In this document: positions 1-11,200 of the stretch, piece after piece
How positions within the stretch are numbered: the stretch's first letter is position 1
Layout of the letters: the number at the start of each line of letters is the position of its first letter
Source: JAJEAD01 sp965221555
Lineage (GTDB): Bacteria; Pseudomonadota; Gammaproteobacteria; HK1
DNA length: 64,000 nucleotides
NCBI GenBank assembly: GCA_965221555.1
Contig: OZ244895.1
Location: 992,001 to 1,056,000 of the forward strand
Direction of reading: 5' to 3'
Made by a program: the position numbers and the translations under genes
The notes under the pieces: generated by a model
What the model saw: the letters and a program-made list of their open reading frames with translations, nothing else
Told to the model about the DNA's origin: nothing
Databases searched by the model: none

Positions 1-3000
1 ACCGCCACGGCCACGCCCGCCGTGCTGCCCGCCACACCCACCGGCCTGACCGCCACCCCGGGCAACACTACGGTCACGCTAAACTGGACCGACCCCAACG
101 ACTCCAACATCACCACATACCAGCTCCGCTACGGCGCGGGCACCACCGTGCCGGCCACCGCAACCTGGGGCGACATCGCCGGCAGTGGCGCCGGCACCAC
201 CAGCCACACCGTCACCGGCCTGACCAACGGCACCCAATACGCCTTCGAGATTCGCGCGGTGAATGCCGGTGGGCCGGGCCCGGCTTCAGAGCAGGTGGTG
301 ATGCGGCCCGGCCCGCCGCTGCAACCGAGTGGCTTCCGGGTGGTGGGCGGCAACGCCCAGGTGACGCTGAGCTGGGACGATCCTCCTTCCGACACCACCA
401 TCACCAGGTACCAGCTTCGCCACAAGGTGGGAACGAGCTTCTCCGACAGCGACACCTGGAGCGACATCGCCAACAGCGGCCCGACCACCACCACCCATAC
501 CGTCACCGGGCTGACCAACGGCTCCACCTGGGCCTTCCAGATCCGGGCGGTGAACGCCGGTGGCGCCGGGCCGGCCTCCGAGACCCTCACGATGTTGCCG
601 CGCGCCAACAACCGGGCGCCGGTGTTTCGAGGCGCCGTATTCAGAGGCTTCGGAGAAGTTCTATCCTCCAGTTACAGAAATGCCAGGTTGACGAAAGGAT
701 TTAGCCCAAGATTCTCAGACCCGGACGGCGACGACCTGACCTTCACCTGGGCGACGAATCCGCCGCAAGCCAATATCGACGTGCGCATCGAGGAACCCGG
801 CTGGAGCACGGTCAATCCAGAATCACAATATCTGCGCTACAGGGCGACGGGGCCGGTGGAGCGGACGACACTGACCTTGACGGGGACGGATCCCTACGGA
901 CTGTCGGTCTCGACATCCGCCGTCGTGACGACGAGCAACACCGCCCCAAAGACCAAGAGCCCGTCCTATCCAGACCAGACCCTGGCGGTCGGCAATACAT
1001 TGACCTTGAACACGACGGATGTGTTCATCGACGACGAGAGCGACCCTATTGACTCGTTCACTATCCGCCCGGACGAAGGCAACAACATCGACACACATTG
1101 GTCAGGTAGCGTGTTGACAGTGACTGCCCACACACCGGGCGAAGAAGTCATTGTATGGACAGTAAAGGACCTCTTTGGAGCCGAGGCGTCCGACAGCATC
1201 AAGTTCACCGTCATCGCGGCGGCGGCCGCACCGGCGGGGTTCACCGCCACCTCGGGCGATACGGAGGTGGTGCTGGCCTGGACCGACCCGGGCGACAGCG
1301 GTATCACCAAATATCAGTCGCGCCACAAGGTGGGTACGAGCTTCTCTGAGGACGACGACAGCTTGTGGACGGACATTGCCGGCAGCGGCTCCGCCACCAC
1401 TGGCCACACCGTGACGGGGCTCACCGATGGCACGGAATACGTCTTCCAGGTCCGCGCCGTGAATGCGGGTGGCCCGGGTGCAGCGTCGGAGGAAGTGGTA
1501 CTGCGGCTGGGTGCGCCCTTGCAACCGGGCGGCTTCCGGGTGTTGGGCGGCAACGCCGAGGTCACGCTGAGCTGGAACGATCCTTCCGACACCACTATCA
1601 CCAGGTATCAGCTTCGCCGCAAGGTGGGAACGAGCTTCTCCCCCAGTGACGACGGCTTGTGGACGGACATCGCCAACAGCGGCGCGACCACCACCACCCA
1701 TACCGTCTCCGGACTGACCAACGGCGCCACCTGGGCATTCCAGGTCCGGGCGGTGAACGCCAACGGCGCCGGGCCGGCCTCCGAGACCCTCACGATGTTG
1801 CCGCGCGCCAACAACCGGGCGCCGGTGTTGGGAGGCGCCGTATTCGGAAACGACGGAGTCGTTTTGCCCTCTCGTTACAGAAACGTCAGGTTGACGAAAG
1901 GATTTGGCCCAAGATTCTCGGACCCGGACGGCGACGAACTGACCTTCACCTGGACGGCGGACCCACCGCAAGCCAACCTCGACGTGCTTATCGCGGAACC
2001 CGGCTACAGTACGGTTTATCCTGCCGCGCACTATCTGCGCTACCGAGCGACGGGGCCGGTGGAGAGGACGACACTGACCCTGACGGGGACGGATCCCTAC
2101 GGACTGTCGGTCTCGACATCCGCCGTCGTGACAACGAGCAACACCGCCCCGAAGGCGAAGAGTCCACCCTATCCGGATCAAACCCTGGCGGTCGGCAACA
2201 CATTGAGGGTCAACCTGACAGACATGTTCGTGGATGACGAGGGTGACCGAATACGCTTGTACCTGCGCACCCCTGACAACGGCAACAACGTCAACACAAG
2301 GGCCATAGATTGGGACGCATTTAGAGTGATTGCCCACACGCCTGGCGAAGAAGCCATTGAAGTGACCGTAGATGACATCTTTAGGGGGGAGGGATCCGAC
2401 ATCTTCAAGGTAACCGTCATCGCGGCGGCGGCCGCACCGGCGGGGTTCACCGCCACCTCGGGCGATACGGAGGTGGTGCTGGCCTGGACCGACCCGGGCG
2501 ACAGCGGTATCACCAAATATCAGTCGCGCCACAAGGTGGGTACGAGCTTCTCTGAGGACGACGACAGCCTGTGGACGGACATCACGGGCAGCGGAGCCTC
2601 CACCACCGGACACACTGTGACCGAGCTCACCAATGGCACGGAATACGTCTTCCAGGTCCGCGCCGTGAATGCGGGCGGCCCGGGCGCCGCCTCCGACACG
2701 GCGACGGCGACGCCCGTCACCGACTTGATGCCGGACTTCGGCACGGCCACGGTGGCCGACCAGAGCTACGCCCAGAACACGCAGATCACGACGCTGAACC
2801 TGCCGCTGGCCACCGGCGGCGACGGTACGCTGACGTACAGCCTGAGCCCGGATGCCCCGGATGGCTTGGCCTTCGACGCGGCGAACCGAACCCTGTCCGG
2901 CACGCCGACCACGGGCCAGGCCGCCACGGCGTACACCTACACCGCCACCGACTCGGACGGCGACACGGCGAGCCTGACGTTCGACATCACCGTCATGGCG

Positions 3001-6000
3001 CTGCCGGACGCGCCCACCGGTCTGGCCGCGGCGGCCGGCGACACGCAGGTTGAACTGACCTGGACCGACCCGGGCGACACCGACATCACCAAATACCAGT
3101 TGCGCCACGGCGAGGGTCAGACGGTGCCTAGCAGCGCGACCTGGGCGGACATCACTGGCAGCGGCGCGACGACCACCGCCCACATGGTGATGGGTCTGAC
3201 CAACGGCAAAGCGTACGCCTTCGAGATTCGCGCGGTGAACGCCTCCGGCTACAGCGACGCATCGAACACCGCCTCCGCAACGCCATTGGCGAAGCCGTCC
3301 GCACCAGCGGATCTGGCGGCGGCGGCGGGCAACGCCAAGGCGACGCTGACCTGGACGGACCCGGGCAACGACAGCATCACCAGGTACCAGCTGCGCTACG
3401 GCGCCGGCTCCAGCGTGCCGGCCACCGCCAACTGGGCGGATATCCCCGGCAGCGGCGCCACGACTGTGCGGCACGAGGTGACCGGCCTGACCAACGGCAC
3501 CCAATACGCCTTCGAAATCCGCGCCGTCAACACCGGCGGCAACAGCGACGCTTCGGCCACGGTGACAGCCACGCCCGCCGCGCCGACCCCGGCGAGCACG
3601 CTGACGTTCACCTTCTCCGATGACGGCAGCACCACCACCATTGCCGCCTCCGGAAGCCTGGATATGTCCGGCTTCAACTTTGTCGGGGATACGGTGCCGC
3701 AACACGTCATACACATCAAGATAGACGATACCGATGAACTCTGGGCTTTTCATCCGGCGTCGCTGAGTAACGGCGCCCCGTCGAAGCGCTACGACCAGCT
3801 GCCGGACTTCACAAAGACCGGCTTGAGTTCCTATACGGGTTACACCGAAATATTAAACCTGGACAACTACAGCAACGATTTCACCATCCTGTTCAACACC
3901 TACCGCAAGTACATGGTCGTGGACACGGCGAGTCTCAACGGGGACATCTATAACCCGACGGGCAAGACGGTAACGTTCTCCGGCACTGTGCTCGGCACCT
4001 TTGGCGACAACGATTTCCGCATCGAGCTTTGGATTGGCAACCAGAAGATCGTTTACACGGCAACACCGCCGCCGGCGCCCGCCGCGCCAACCGGCCTGGC
4101 CTCAACCGCCGGCGACACCGAAGCCACCCTGAGCTGGGAAAACCCGAGTGATTCCAGCATCACCAAGTACCAGTTCCGCCAGGCCCAGGGCGCAACCGTG
4201 CCCGACAGCGCAGCCTGGACCGACATCACCCCTAGCGGCGCCGCCACCACCAGCCACACGGTGACCGGCCTCACCAACGGCCAGCAATACGCCTTCCAGG
4301 TCCGGGCGGTGAACGCCGCCGGCGTGGGCGCGGCCTCGGCCGAGGTGACGGCGACGCCTTCGACCAACACCCCGCCGACCGCCGCGGACAACACGGTCAC
4401 CACCGACGAGGACGCCGCCTACACCTTCGACGCCGCCGACTTCAACTTCAGCGACGCCGATGCCGGCGACACCCTCGCCAGCGTCAAGATCACCGGCCTT
4501 GAAACCGCCGGCGCATTGCAACTGAGCGGCGCCGACGTGGCCCAGGACCAGGTGATCACCGCCGCCGACATCGACGCCGACAACCTGACCTTCACCCCGG
4601 CCGCCAACGCCAACGGCGACCCCTACGCCAGCTTCCAGTTCAGCGTCAACGACGGCAAGGCCGACAGCGCCGCGTCCCACACCATGACCATCGACGTCAC
4701 CGCCGTGAACGACGCGCCCACCGTGGCCAACGCCATCGGCGCCCGCTCGGTGGTCGCCGGCTCGACCCTGACCGCGGAACTGGAGACCGACGGCGGCGAG
4801 GTGTTCAACGACGTCGACGGCGACACGTTGACCTACACGGCCACCTCCGCCACCGAGGCCGCCGCCACGGTGACCGTGGACAACGACGCCAACACGATCG
4901 CGCTGGCCGGCGTGGCGGCGGGCACCTCGGAGATCACCGTGACCGCGGCCGACGGCAACGGCGGCACGGTGAACGACACGTTCACGCTGACGGTGTCGGC
5001 CGCGCCGCCGACCAACACCCCGCCGACGGCCGCGGACAACACGGTCACCACCGACGAGGACACCGCCTACACCTTCGACGCCGCCGACTTCAACTTCAGC
5101 GACGCCGACAGCGGCGACACCCTCGCCAGCGTCAAGATCACCGGCCTTGAAACCGCCGGCGCATTGCAACTGAGCGGCGCCGACGTGACCCAGGACCAGG
5201 TGATCACTGTGGCGGACATCGACGCCGACAACCTGACCTTCACCCCGGCCGCCAACGCCAACGGCGACCCCTACGCCAGCTTCCAGTTCAGCGTCAACGA
5301 CGGCAAAGCCGACAGCGCCGCGTCCCACACCATGACCATCGACGTGACGCCGGTGAACGACGCGCCCACCGTGGCCAACGCCATCGGCGCCCGCTCGGTG
5401 GTCGCCGGCTCGACCCTGACGGTGGAACTGGAGACCGACGGCGGCGAGGTGTTCAACGACGTCGACGGCGACACGCTGACCTATTCGGCCGCTTCCGCCA
5501 CCGAGGCCGCCGCCACGGTGACCGTGGACAACGACGCCAACACGATCGCGCTGGCCGGCGTGGCGGCGGGCACTTCGGAGATCACCGTCACAGCAAGCGA
5601 CGGCAACGGCGGCAGCGTTACCGACACGTTCACGCTGACGGTGTCGAGCGGCGGTGGCCCGACAAATCGGGTGCCAACATTTGGCGACGAGACGATCGAT
5701 GACCAGAGCTACACCAAGGACGAGGCGATCACGGCGCTGACACTGCCGCAGGCAACGGGCGGCAACGGGACGCTGGCCTACAGCATCAGCCCGGCACTGC
5801 CCGCGGGCCTCCGCTTCGACGAGACCACCCGCACCCTGAGCGGCACGCCGACGGAAGTGCAGGAGGCGATGACCTACACCTACACGGTGGAAGACTCTGA
5901 CGACAACAAGGAGGCAACCGATGCGGCGACGCTGACGTTCTCCATCACCGTGCTGGAGCCGGACGTCGCCCCGAGCTTCGGCGACGACGAGACCATCGAG

Positions 6001-8085
6001 GATCAGACCTACACCCAGGACGAGGCGATTGAAACGCTGACGCTGCCGGAGGCGACCGATGCCAACGGGGATCTGACCTACAGCATCAGCCCGGCATTGC
6101 CCGCGGGCCTTCGCTTCGAAGCGGCCACCCGCACCCTGAGTGGCACGCCGACGGCGGCGCAAGCGGCGACCACCTACACCTACACGGCGGAAGACTCCGA
6201 CGACAACACGGAAGCTTCCGACACTGCGACGCTGACGTTCGCCATCACGGTGTTGGGTGAGAACCAGGGGCCGGTTGTGGACAACCCGCTGGTGGACCAG
6301 ACTGTGGCGACGGGCGAATCGGTGGATGTGAACCTTTCCGCGGTGTTCAGCGACTCGGATGGCGACCCGCTAATCCTGTCCGCCGTCTCCGGCGACACCA
6401 GCACAGTAACGGTGTCGCTGACCGGCACAACGCTGACGGTGAGCGGCGTGGTCATCGGTTCGGCGAATGTCACCGTGACCGCCACCGACGCCGCTGGCGC
6501 CACTGCCAACGACACCTTCAATGTGACCGTAGCGGTGGCCGGCGACGGACAGGAGGCATTGGAGGGCTGGTTGACGCGCTTTGGCCGCGCCGTGGCGCAG
6601 CAAGCGCTGGACGGCGTTGCCGACCGCATGTCGGCACCGCGCACTGCCGGCACTAAAAGCGTAATCGGCGGGGCTTCATTCATGCCGGATGACCAGCTTG
6701 GCGCCGATGGAGCCCTATGGGGCGACGCCCAAGGCCAGGGCCACCAACAGGCAACCCTTGGGGGCGCGGCCGGGCCTGGCAATGGCGTCCACAATCAACC
6801 GGATGGCATGGGCAGCACGGGCGGTATGGACCCCAACGCCTCGCCCGATCTGCAACGCGACTTCCCGCGCTCGCAAACGCTTGGCGTCGGTGAGACGCTG
6901 CGCCGCAGCAGCTTCACCGTGACCGGAAAGCAGGACGCCAACGGCGCCAACTTCGCCCTGTGGGGCCGGGCTGCGCACTCCAGCTTCAGTGGACGGGACG
7001 GCCGCTTCACGCCGGATGGCGAAGTGACTTCGGGCATGCTGGGGCTGGATTACGGCACCAAGTCCTGGCTCGCGGGCGTTGCCTTCGCCCACAGCACGGG
7101 CAAGGGAAGCGCCCTCAACGACCATGTGCCGGTCACCGGTTCCGGGCAGGCTGATGATGAGATCAGGGCCTCATTGATCTCAGCGATACCGTACGGCTCC
7201 ATTAAGGTTACCGACAACTTCACGGTCTGGGGCGCTGCGGGCTTCGGCAGCGGCGAGATGAGGCTCAGGGCTGGTAACGGGCAGCAATTGAAGTCCGACC
7301 TCAACTGGACGATGGCTGCGGCGGGCGCTCGGGGCGAACTGTTCCCGCAAAGGCGGCTGTTCTCCGGGATGGCGCTGGCCCTGACCTCGGATGCGCTTTG
7401 GGCGCGCACGGACCGGGACGACGAACTGGCGTTGCCCGGCGCCGAAGGCGACATGAGCCGGTTGCGGCTTGGCCTGGAGGGCAGCTGGGCGGTGGCCATC
7501 GGCCAGAAAGGGTCGGCCATCGTTCCGAGGGTGGAGATTGGCGTGCGCCACGACGGCGGTGATGCCGAATCCGGCACTGGAATGGAGATTGGCGGGGGCT
7601 TGGCCTACCGCATGCCGACCCTCGGCCTTGAACTGAATGTCCAGGGCCGCACGTTGGTGACCCACGCGGATGACGACTTGGAGGAAAAAGGCTATGCCGT
7701 TTCGTTCCTCTATCGCCCGAATCGCGAGAACGGCCTTGGCCCATCGCTGACGCTGACCCAGGACTGGGGCGGCTCGGCCACCGGCGGGCTCGATGCCCTG
7801 TTCGCCACCAACCCGCTGGAGCAGCGCAGCGGTGGTTACGGACAGGCCAGCCGCTACACCGCTGAGGCGGCTTACGGGCTGCGCGCGTTCAGCGGGCGCT
7901 TCACCGCTGGCCCACGAGTGCGGTTCGGCCACTCAGTGGGTTCGCAGGAATACGGGCTCGGATGGTACCTGGCGCCCACCATCGACGGGCCTGACCTGTC
8001 AGTCGACCTGATGCTGACGCGCAGCCAGGGCACTGAAACCAACCCGGTGCACGGCGTGAAGATAGAGATTGGCGCCCGCTGGTAG
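1..8085 (+). CDS. Giant FN3/cadherin-like repeat adhesin with C-terminal autotransporter-type beta-barrel (5' partial)
   Basis: The frame is open from base 1, so the true start lies upstream; 2694 residues are visible. Fibronectin type III modules with the NWTDP..SxITxYQLR pattern recur near 40-310, 310-600, 1230-1500, 1510-1800, 2435-2710, 3000-3290, 3300-3580 and 4080-4360. They alternate with cadherin/Ig-like modules near 610-1210, 1815-2420 and 4363-5658, and with putative-Ig (He_PIG) modules carrying LSGTPT near 2730-2990, 5670-5960 and 5975-6255. A unique beta-rich insert lies at about 3590-4070. After about 6540 comes a helical linker, then from about 6900 alternating beta-strands ending in an aromatic residue (GARW), typical of an outer-membrane barrel. 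The likely role is a surface-exposed adhesin translocated by its own barrel. Blocks of near-identical DNA show recent internal duplication. The ligand cannot be read from sequence. Confidence 0.85.
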   Translation, partial: TATATPAVLPATPTGLTATPGNTTVTLNWTDPNDSNITTYQLRYGAGTTVPATATWGDIAGSGAGTTSHTVTGLTNGTQYAFEIRAVNAGGPGPASEQVVMRPGPPLQPSGFRVVGGNAQVTLSWDDPPSDTTITRYQLRHKVGTSFSDSDTWSDIANSGPTTTTHTVTGLTNGSTWAFQIRAVNAGGAGPASETLTMLPRANNRAPVFRGAVFRGFGEVLSSSYRNARLTKGFSPRFSDPDGDDLTFTWATNPPQANIDVRIEEPGWSTVNPESQYLRYRATGPVERTTLTLTGTDPYGLSVSTSAVVTTSNTAPKTKSPSYPDQTLAVGNTLTLNTTDVFIDDESDPIDSFTIRPDEGNNIDTHWSGSVLTVTAHTPGEEVIVWTVKDLFGAEASDSIKFTVIAAAAAPAGFTATSGDTEVVLAWTDPGDSGITKYQSRHKVGTSFSEDDDSLWTDIAGSGSATTGHTVTGLTDGTEYVFQVRAVNAGGPGAASEEVVLRLGAPLQPGGFRVLGGNAEVTLSWNDPSDTTITRYQLRRKVGTSFSPSDDGLWTDIANSGATTTTHTVSGLTNGATWAFQVRAVNANGAGPASETLTMLPRANNRAPVLGGAVFGNDGVVLPSRYRNVRLTKGFGPRFSDPDGDELTFTWTADPPQANLDVLIAEPGYSTVYPAAHYLRYRATGPVERTTLTLTGTDPYGLSVSTSAVVTTSNTAPKAKSPPYPDQTLAVGNTLRVNLTDMFVDDEGDRIRLYLRTPDNGNNVNTRAIDWDAFRVIAHTPGEEAIEVTVDDIFRGEGSDIFKVTVIAAAAAPAGFTATSGDTEVVLAWTDPGDSGITKYQSRHKVGTSFSEDDDSLWTDITGSGASTTGHTVTELTNGTEYVFQVRAVNAGGPGAASDTATATPVTDLMPDFGTATVADQSYAQNTQITTLNLPLATGGDGTLTYSLSPDAPDGLAFDAANRTLSGTPTTGQAATAYTYTATDSDGDTASLTFDITVMALPDAPTGLAAAAGDTQVELTWTDPGDTDITKYQLRHGEGQTVPSSATWADITGSGATTTAHMVMGLTNGKAYAFEIRAVNASGYSDASNTASATPLAKPSAPADLAAAAGNAKATLTWTDPGNDSITRYQLRYGAGSSVPATANWADIPGSGATTVRHEVTGLTNGTQYAFEIRAVNTGGNSDASATVTATPAAPTPASTLTFTFSDDGSTTTIAASGSLDMSGFNFVGDTVPQHVIHIKIDDTDELWAFHPASLSNGAPSKRYDQLPDFTKTGLSSYTGYTEILNLDNYSNDFTILFNTYRKYMVVDTASLNGDIYNPTGKTVTFSGTVLGTFGDNDFRIELWIGNQKIVYTATPPPAPAAPTGLASTAGDTEATLSWENPSDSSITKYQFRQAQGATVPDSAAWTDITPSGAATTSHTVTGLTNGQQYAFQVRAVNAAGVGAASAEVTATPSTNTPPTAADNTVTTDEDAAYTFDAADFNFSDADAGDTLASVKITGLETAGALQLSGADVAQDQVITAADIDADNLTFTPAANANGDPYASFQFSVNDGKADSAASHTMTIDVTAVNDAPTVANAIGARSVVAGSTLTAELETDGGEVFNDVDGDTLTYTATSATEAAATVTVDNDANTIALAGVAAGTSEITVTAADGNGGTVNDTFTLTVSAAPPTNTPPTAADNTVTTDEDTAYTFDAADFNFSDADSGDTLASVKITGLETAGALQLSGADVTQDQVITVADIDADNLTFTPAANANGDPYASFQFSVNDGKADSAASHTMTIDVTPVNDAPTVANAIGARSVVAGSTLTVELETDGGEVFNDVDGDTLTYSAASATEAAATVTVDNDANTIALAGVAAGTSEITVTASDGNGGSVTDTFTLTVSSGGGPTNRVPTFGDETIDDQSYTKDEAITALTLPQATGGNGTLAYSISPALPAGLRFDETTRTLSGTPTEVQEAMTYTYTVEDSDDNKEATDAATLTFSITVLEPDVAPSFGDDETIEDQTYTQDEAIETLTLPEATDANGDLTYSISPALPAGLRFEAATRTLSGTPTAAQAATTYTYTAEDSDDNTEASDTATLTFAITVLGENQGPVVDNPLVDQTVATGESVDVNLSAVFSDSDGDPLILSAVSGDTSTVTVSLTGTTLTVSGVVIGSANVTVTATDAAGATANDTFNVTVAVAGDGQEALEGWLTRFGRAVAQQALDGVADRMSAPRTAGTKSVIGGASFMPDDQLGADGALWGDAQGQGHQQATLGGAAGPGNGVHNQPDGMGSTGGMDPNASPDLQRDFPRSQTLGVGETLRRSSFTVTGKQDANGANFALWGRAAHSSFSGRDGRFTPDGEVTSGMLGLDYGTKSWLAGVAFAHSTGKGSALNDHVPVTGSGQADDEIRASLISAIPYGSIKVTDNFTVWGAAGFGSGEMRLRAGNGQQLKSDLNWTMAAAGARGELFPQRRLFSGMALALTSDALWARTDRDDELALPGAEGDMSRLRLGLEGSWAVAIGQKGSAIVPRVEIGVRHDGGDAESGTGMEIGGGLAYRMPTLGLELNVQGRTLVTHADDDLEEKGYAVSFLYRPNRENGLGPSLTLTQDWGGSATGGLDALFATNPLEQRSGGYGQASRYTAEAAYGLRAFSGRFTAGPRVRFGHSVGSQEYGLGWYLAPTIDGPDLSVDLMLTRSQGTETNPVHGVKIEIGARW
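22..2700 (+). repeat. Two copies of a ~1.2-kb FN3-FN3-cadherin supermodule inside the adhesin
   Basis: The junction cgcgccaacaaccgggcgcc occurs at 601 and again at 1804, 1203 bp apart. The block starting atcgcggcggcggccgcacc occurs at 1213 and again at 2419, 1206 bp apart. Long stretches between are nearly identical. Spacings are multiples of three, so the protein frame is kept. This is in-frame duplication of a two-FN3 plus one-cadherin unit. Confidence 0.85.
4363..5658 (+). repeat. Tandem 648-bp direct repeat (2 copies) encoding a cadherin-like module pair
   Basis: Copy 1 begins at 4363 and copy 2 at 5011 with the same accaacaccccgccgac. The offset is exactly 648 bp (216 codons), and the two copies differ at only scattered positions. 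Each encodes a segment running from NTPPTAADNTVTTDED to a second Ig-like domain ending near TFTLTVS. The near identity points to recent duplication or gene conversion. Confidence 0.9.
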
Positions 8086-8101
8086 CAACCGCAGGTTCGT
8101 T

Positions 8102-8125
8102 GGAGTTTGGCTGGCGCCAAACTCC
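8102..8125 (+). terminator. Hairpin just after the adhesin stop codon
   Basis: A perfect 10-bp stem, GGAGTTTGGC (8102-8111) and GCCAAACTCC (8116-8125), closes a 4-nt loop and begins 16 nt after the stop. No clear T-tract follows, so termination would be weak or Rho-assisted; it may instead protect the transcript 3' end. Confidence 0.5.
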
Positions 8126-8171
8126 GGATCCTGTTGGCGGGGGTTGTTGGAGCGAGGGCGCACAGCATTGT

Positions 8172-8243
8172 TTGACTTCGCTTACGATATGCTTACGCTA
8201 GATTTGATTAGAGAATAAAAGTTTATAAATCAGTTATCTATAA
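8172..8243 (+). promoter_or_regulatory. AT-rich leader upstream of icmF with direct repeat
   Basis: This is the most AT-rich non-coding stretch noticed in the window. It holds TTGACT at 8172-8177, a direct repeat GCTTACG at 8180-8186 and 8191-8197 (11 bp apart, one helical turn), and TATAAAT at 8224-8230. The repeat looks like an operator and the TATAAAT like a -10 element, but no -35/-10 pair has ideal spacing. Confidence 0.35.
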
Positions 8244-8252
8244 GTGTAGGAG

Positions 8253-11200
8253 ATGACAAGTCACATTACCGGGCTAGAATCCGATCGCTTGTCGTCGACG
8301 CTCCACTTGAGGGACATGAACCGAGCCCTGCTTGACCGCAGCGAAGCGCCACGCCACGACGCCCTGCGCGCGGCGCCCTTGCGTTTCGTGACGGCGGCGA
8401 GCCTCTTCGACGGGCACGATGCCTCCATCAACGTGATGCGCCGGATTCTGCAGGGCGCGGGGGCGGAGGTCATTCATCTCGGTCACAACCGCTCGGTGGG
8501 CGAAGTGGTGGCGGCGGCGGTGCAGGAAGACGCCGATGCGGTCGCGCTGAGCTCCTACCAGGGCGGGCACATCGAGTACTTCAAGTACCTCGTCGACCAG
8601 TTGAAGGAGCAGGGTGCGGCGGGGGTTCGCGTATTCGGTGGGGGCGGGGGCGTCATCGTGCCCTCCGAGGTCGATGAGCTGCACCGCTACGGGGTCGAGC
8701 GCATCTACTCGCCCACGGACGGGCAGGCGCTCGGACTCGAAGGCATCATCGATGACATGATCGCCCGCTGCACGCGCCCACAAGCGGATCCGGCGCCCCT
8801 TGCCTTCGACGGACTTGCGGCCGGGCACTGGCCGGTGCTTGCCCGCCTCCTCACGCAGGTGGAGCGGGGCGAACTCGACCTCGTCCGGCGAGAAGAGCTG
8901 GCGCGGCGCGTTCGAATCAGCCGGCGTCCCGTCGTCATCGGCATTACCGGCACCGGCGGGGCGGGCAAGTCTTCCCTGACCGACGAAGTGGTGCGCCGCT
9001 TCCGGCTGGACTTCGAGGATCGGCTCCGGATCGGCATTCTCGCCGTCGACCCGAGCCGCCGCCGCACCGGGGGGGCGTTGCTCGGCGATCGCATTCGCAT
9101 GAACGCGATAGACCATCCCGGCATATTCATGCGCTCCCTCGCGACGCGGGGGGCGCGCGCCGAGGTGCCGGAGTGCCTGGGTGAGCTGCTCGAGGCAATG
9201 CGCCTTGCCGCCTTCGACCTGATCATCGTGGAGACTTCGGGCATCGGCCAGGGCGACGCCGGCGTCGCGCCCCATGTCGATGTCGCAGCCTACGTCATGA
9301 CGCCCGATTACGGGTCGGCGAGCCAGCTCGAGAAGATCGACATGCTCGACTTCGCCGACGTGGTGGCGATCAACAAGTTCGACCGGCGCGGGGCGCGCGA
9401 CGCGCTGCGGGACGTGTCCAAGCAGGTGCTGCGCAACCGCCGCGCTTTCGACGCCGATCCCGACACGATGCCGGTTTACGGCACCATCGCTTCGCGCTTC
9501 AACGACGACGGCGTCACCGCCTTTTACCAGAGTCTCCTGCGAAGGGTGCGCGAGCGGTGTTCGCCGGAGTGGCCGCAGGGCGTCCTGCCCGAGGTAACCG
9601 GGCGCACCTCGACCCTGGCCTCGGCCATCGTGCCGGCAAGCCGGGTGCGCTATCTCGCCGAAGTCGCGGAGACGGTGCGCGGTTATCGCCGACGGGTGGA
9701 GGCCCAGGTCCGGATCGCGCGCGAGCGGCAGTGCCTGCGCGAGACGCAGGCGATGCTGGAGGCGGCCGGCGAGCCCGCGGTGGAGGCCATCGACGCGCTG
9801 CTGGAAGCGCGGCCCCTTCGCGACGACGCGCGGGCCCTTCTCGACGGATGGCCGGCGCTCGCCGCGGCGTACCGGGAAGACGAGCTGAGCACCCGGGTGC
9901 GCGGGCGCGAAGTGCGCTCTCCGCTCACTTTCACGACCCTCTCCGGCACCCGTGTGCCCAAGATAAGCCTGCCGCGTTTCGAGGACGACGGCGAACGCCT
10001 GCGCTGGCTGATGCTCGAGAACCTGCCCGGGTACTTTCCCTTCACCGCCGGCGTCTTCGCCCTCAAGCGCGAAGGGGAGCGACCCTCGCGCATGTTCGCG
10101 GGCGAAGGGGACGCTTTTCGCACCAACCGCCGCTTCAAGCTCCTCTCGGCCCACTCGCCCGCGAAGCGCCTGTCCACCGCCTTCGATTCGGTCACCCTCT
10201 ACGGCTTCGATCCGGACCGGCGCCCCGACATCTACGGCAAGGTGGGCAACTCCGGGGTCTCGATCGCGACGCTTGCGGACATGCAGGTCCTCTACGACGG
10301 ATTCGACCTCTGCGATCCCTCCACTTCGGTGTCGATGACCATCAACGGGCCGGCCCCGACCCTGCTCGCGATGTTTCTGAATACCGCCATTGCGCAGCAG
10401 CTCGCGCGCTTCGAAGCCGAGCACGGGCGGGCTCCGGACTCCGAGGAGCGCGAGGGGGTGCGCGCCTTTGCGCTGCGCAACGTGCGGGGCACCGTGCAGG
10501 CGGACATCCTCAAGGAGGATCAGGGGCAGAACACCTGCATCTTCTCAACCGAGTTCAGCCTCGGGATGATGGGCGATATCCAGGAGTACTTCATCGCCAA
10601 CGGAGTGCGGAACTTCTACTCGGTGTCGATCTCCGGCTACCACATCGCGGAAGCGGGCGCGAACCCCATCAGCCAGCTCGCCTTCACGCTCGCCAACGGC
10701 TTCACCTACGTGGAGGCGTACCTCGCGCGCGGCATGGATGTCGACGACTTCACGCCCAACTTTTCCTTCTTCTTCTCCAGCGGTATGGACCCCGAGTACA
10801 CCGTCATGGGAAGGGTGGCGCGGCGCATCTGGGCGACCGCCATGCGGGACAAGTACCAGGCGTCGGAACGCGGCCAGAAGCTCAAGTACCACGCGCAGAC
10901 TTCCGGGCGCTCCCTGCATGCGCAGGAGATGTCCTTCAACGATATCCGCACTACGCTGCAGGCGCTGCTTGCGACCTACGATCACTGCAACAGTCTGCAC
11001 ACCAATGCCTACGACGAAGCGGTGACCACGCCGAGTGGAGAGTCGGTGCGGCGCGCGCTCGCGATCCAGCTCGTCATCAACGAGGAATGGGGCCTCGCGC
11101 GCACCGAGAACCCCACCCAGGGCGCCTTCATTATCGAGGAGCTCACGGATCTGGTGGAGGAGGCGGTGCTGGCCGAGCTCGAACGCATATCCGAGCGCGG

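Noticed and set aside
4363..5658. Regular repeats as a CRISPR array
   Set aside because: They are coding FN3/cadherin module duplications of 648 bp, not short repeats with unique spacers.
1102..6162. Long minus-strand ORFs (883 aa at 1102-3753 and 686 aa at 4102-6162) opposite the adhesin
   Set aside because: They are low-complexity Arg/Gly/Ala-rich translations of the complement of a repetitive GC-rich gene, with no domain or start signal.
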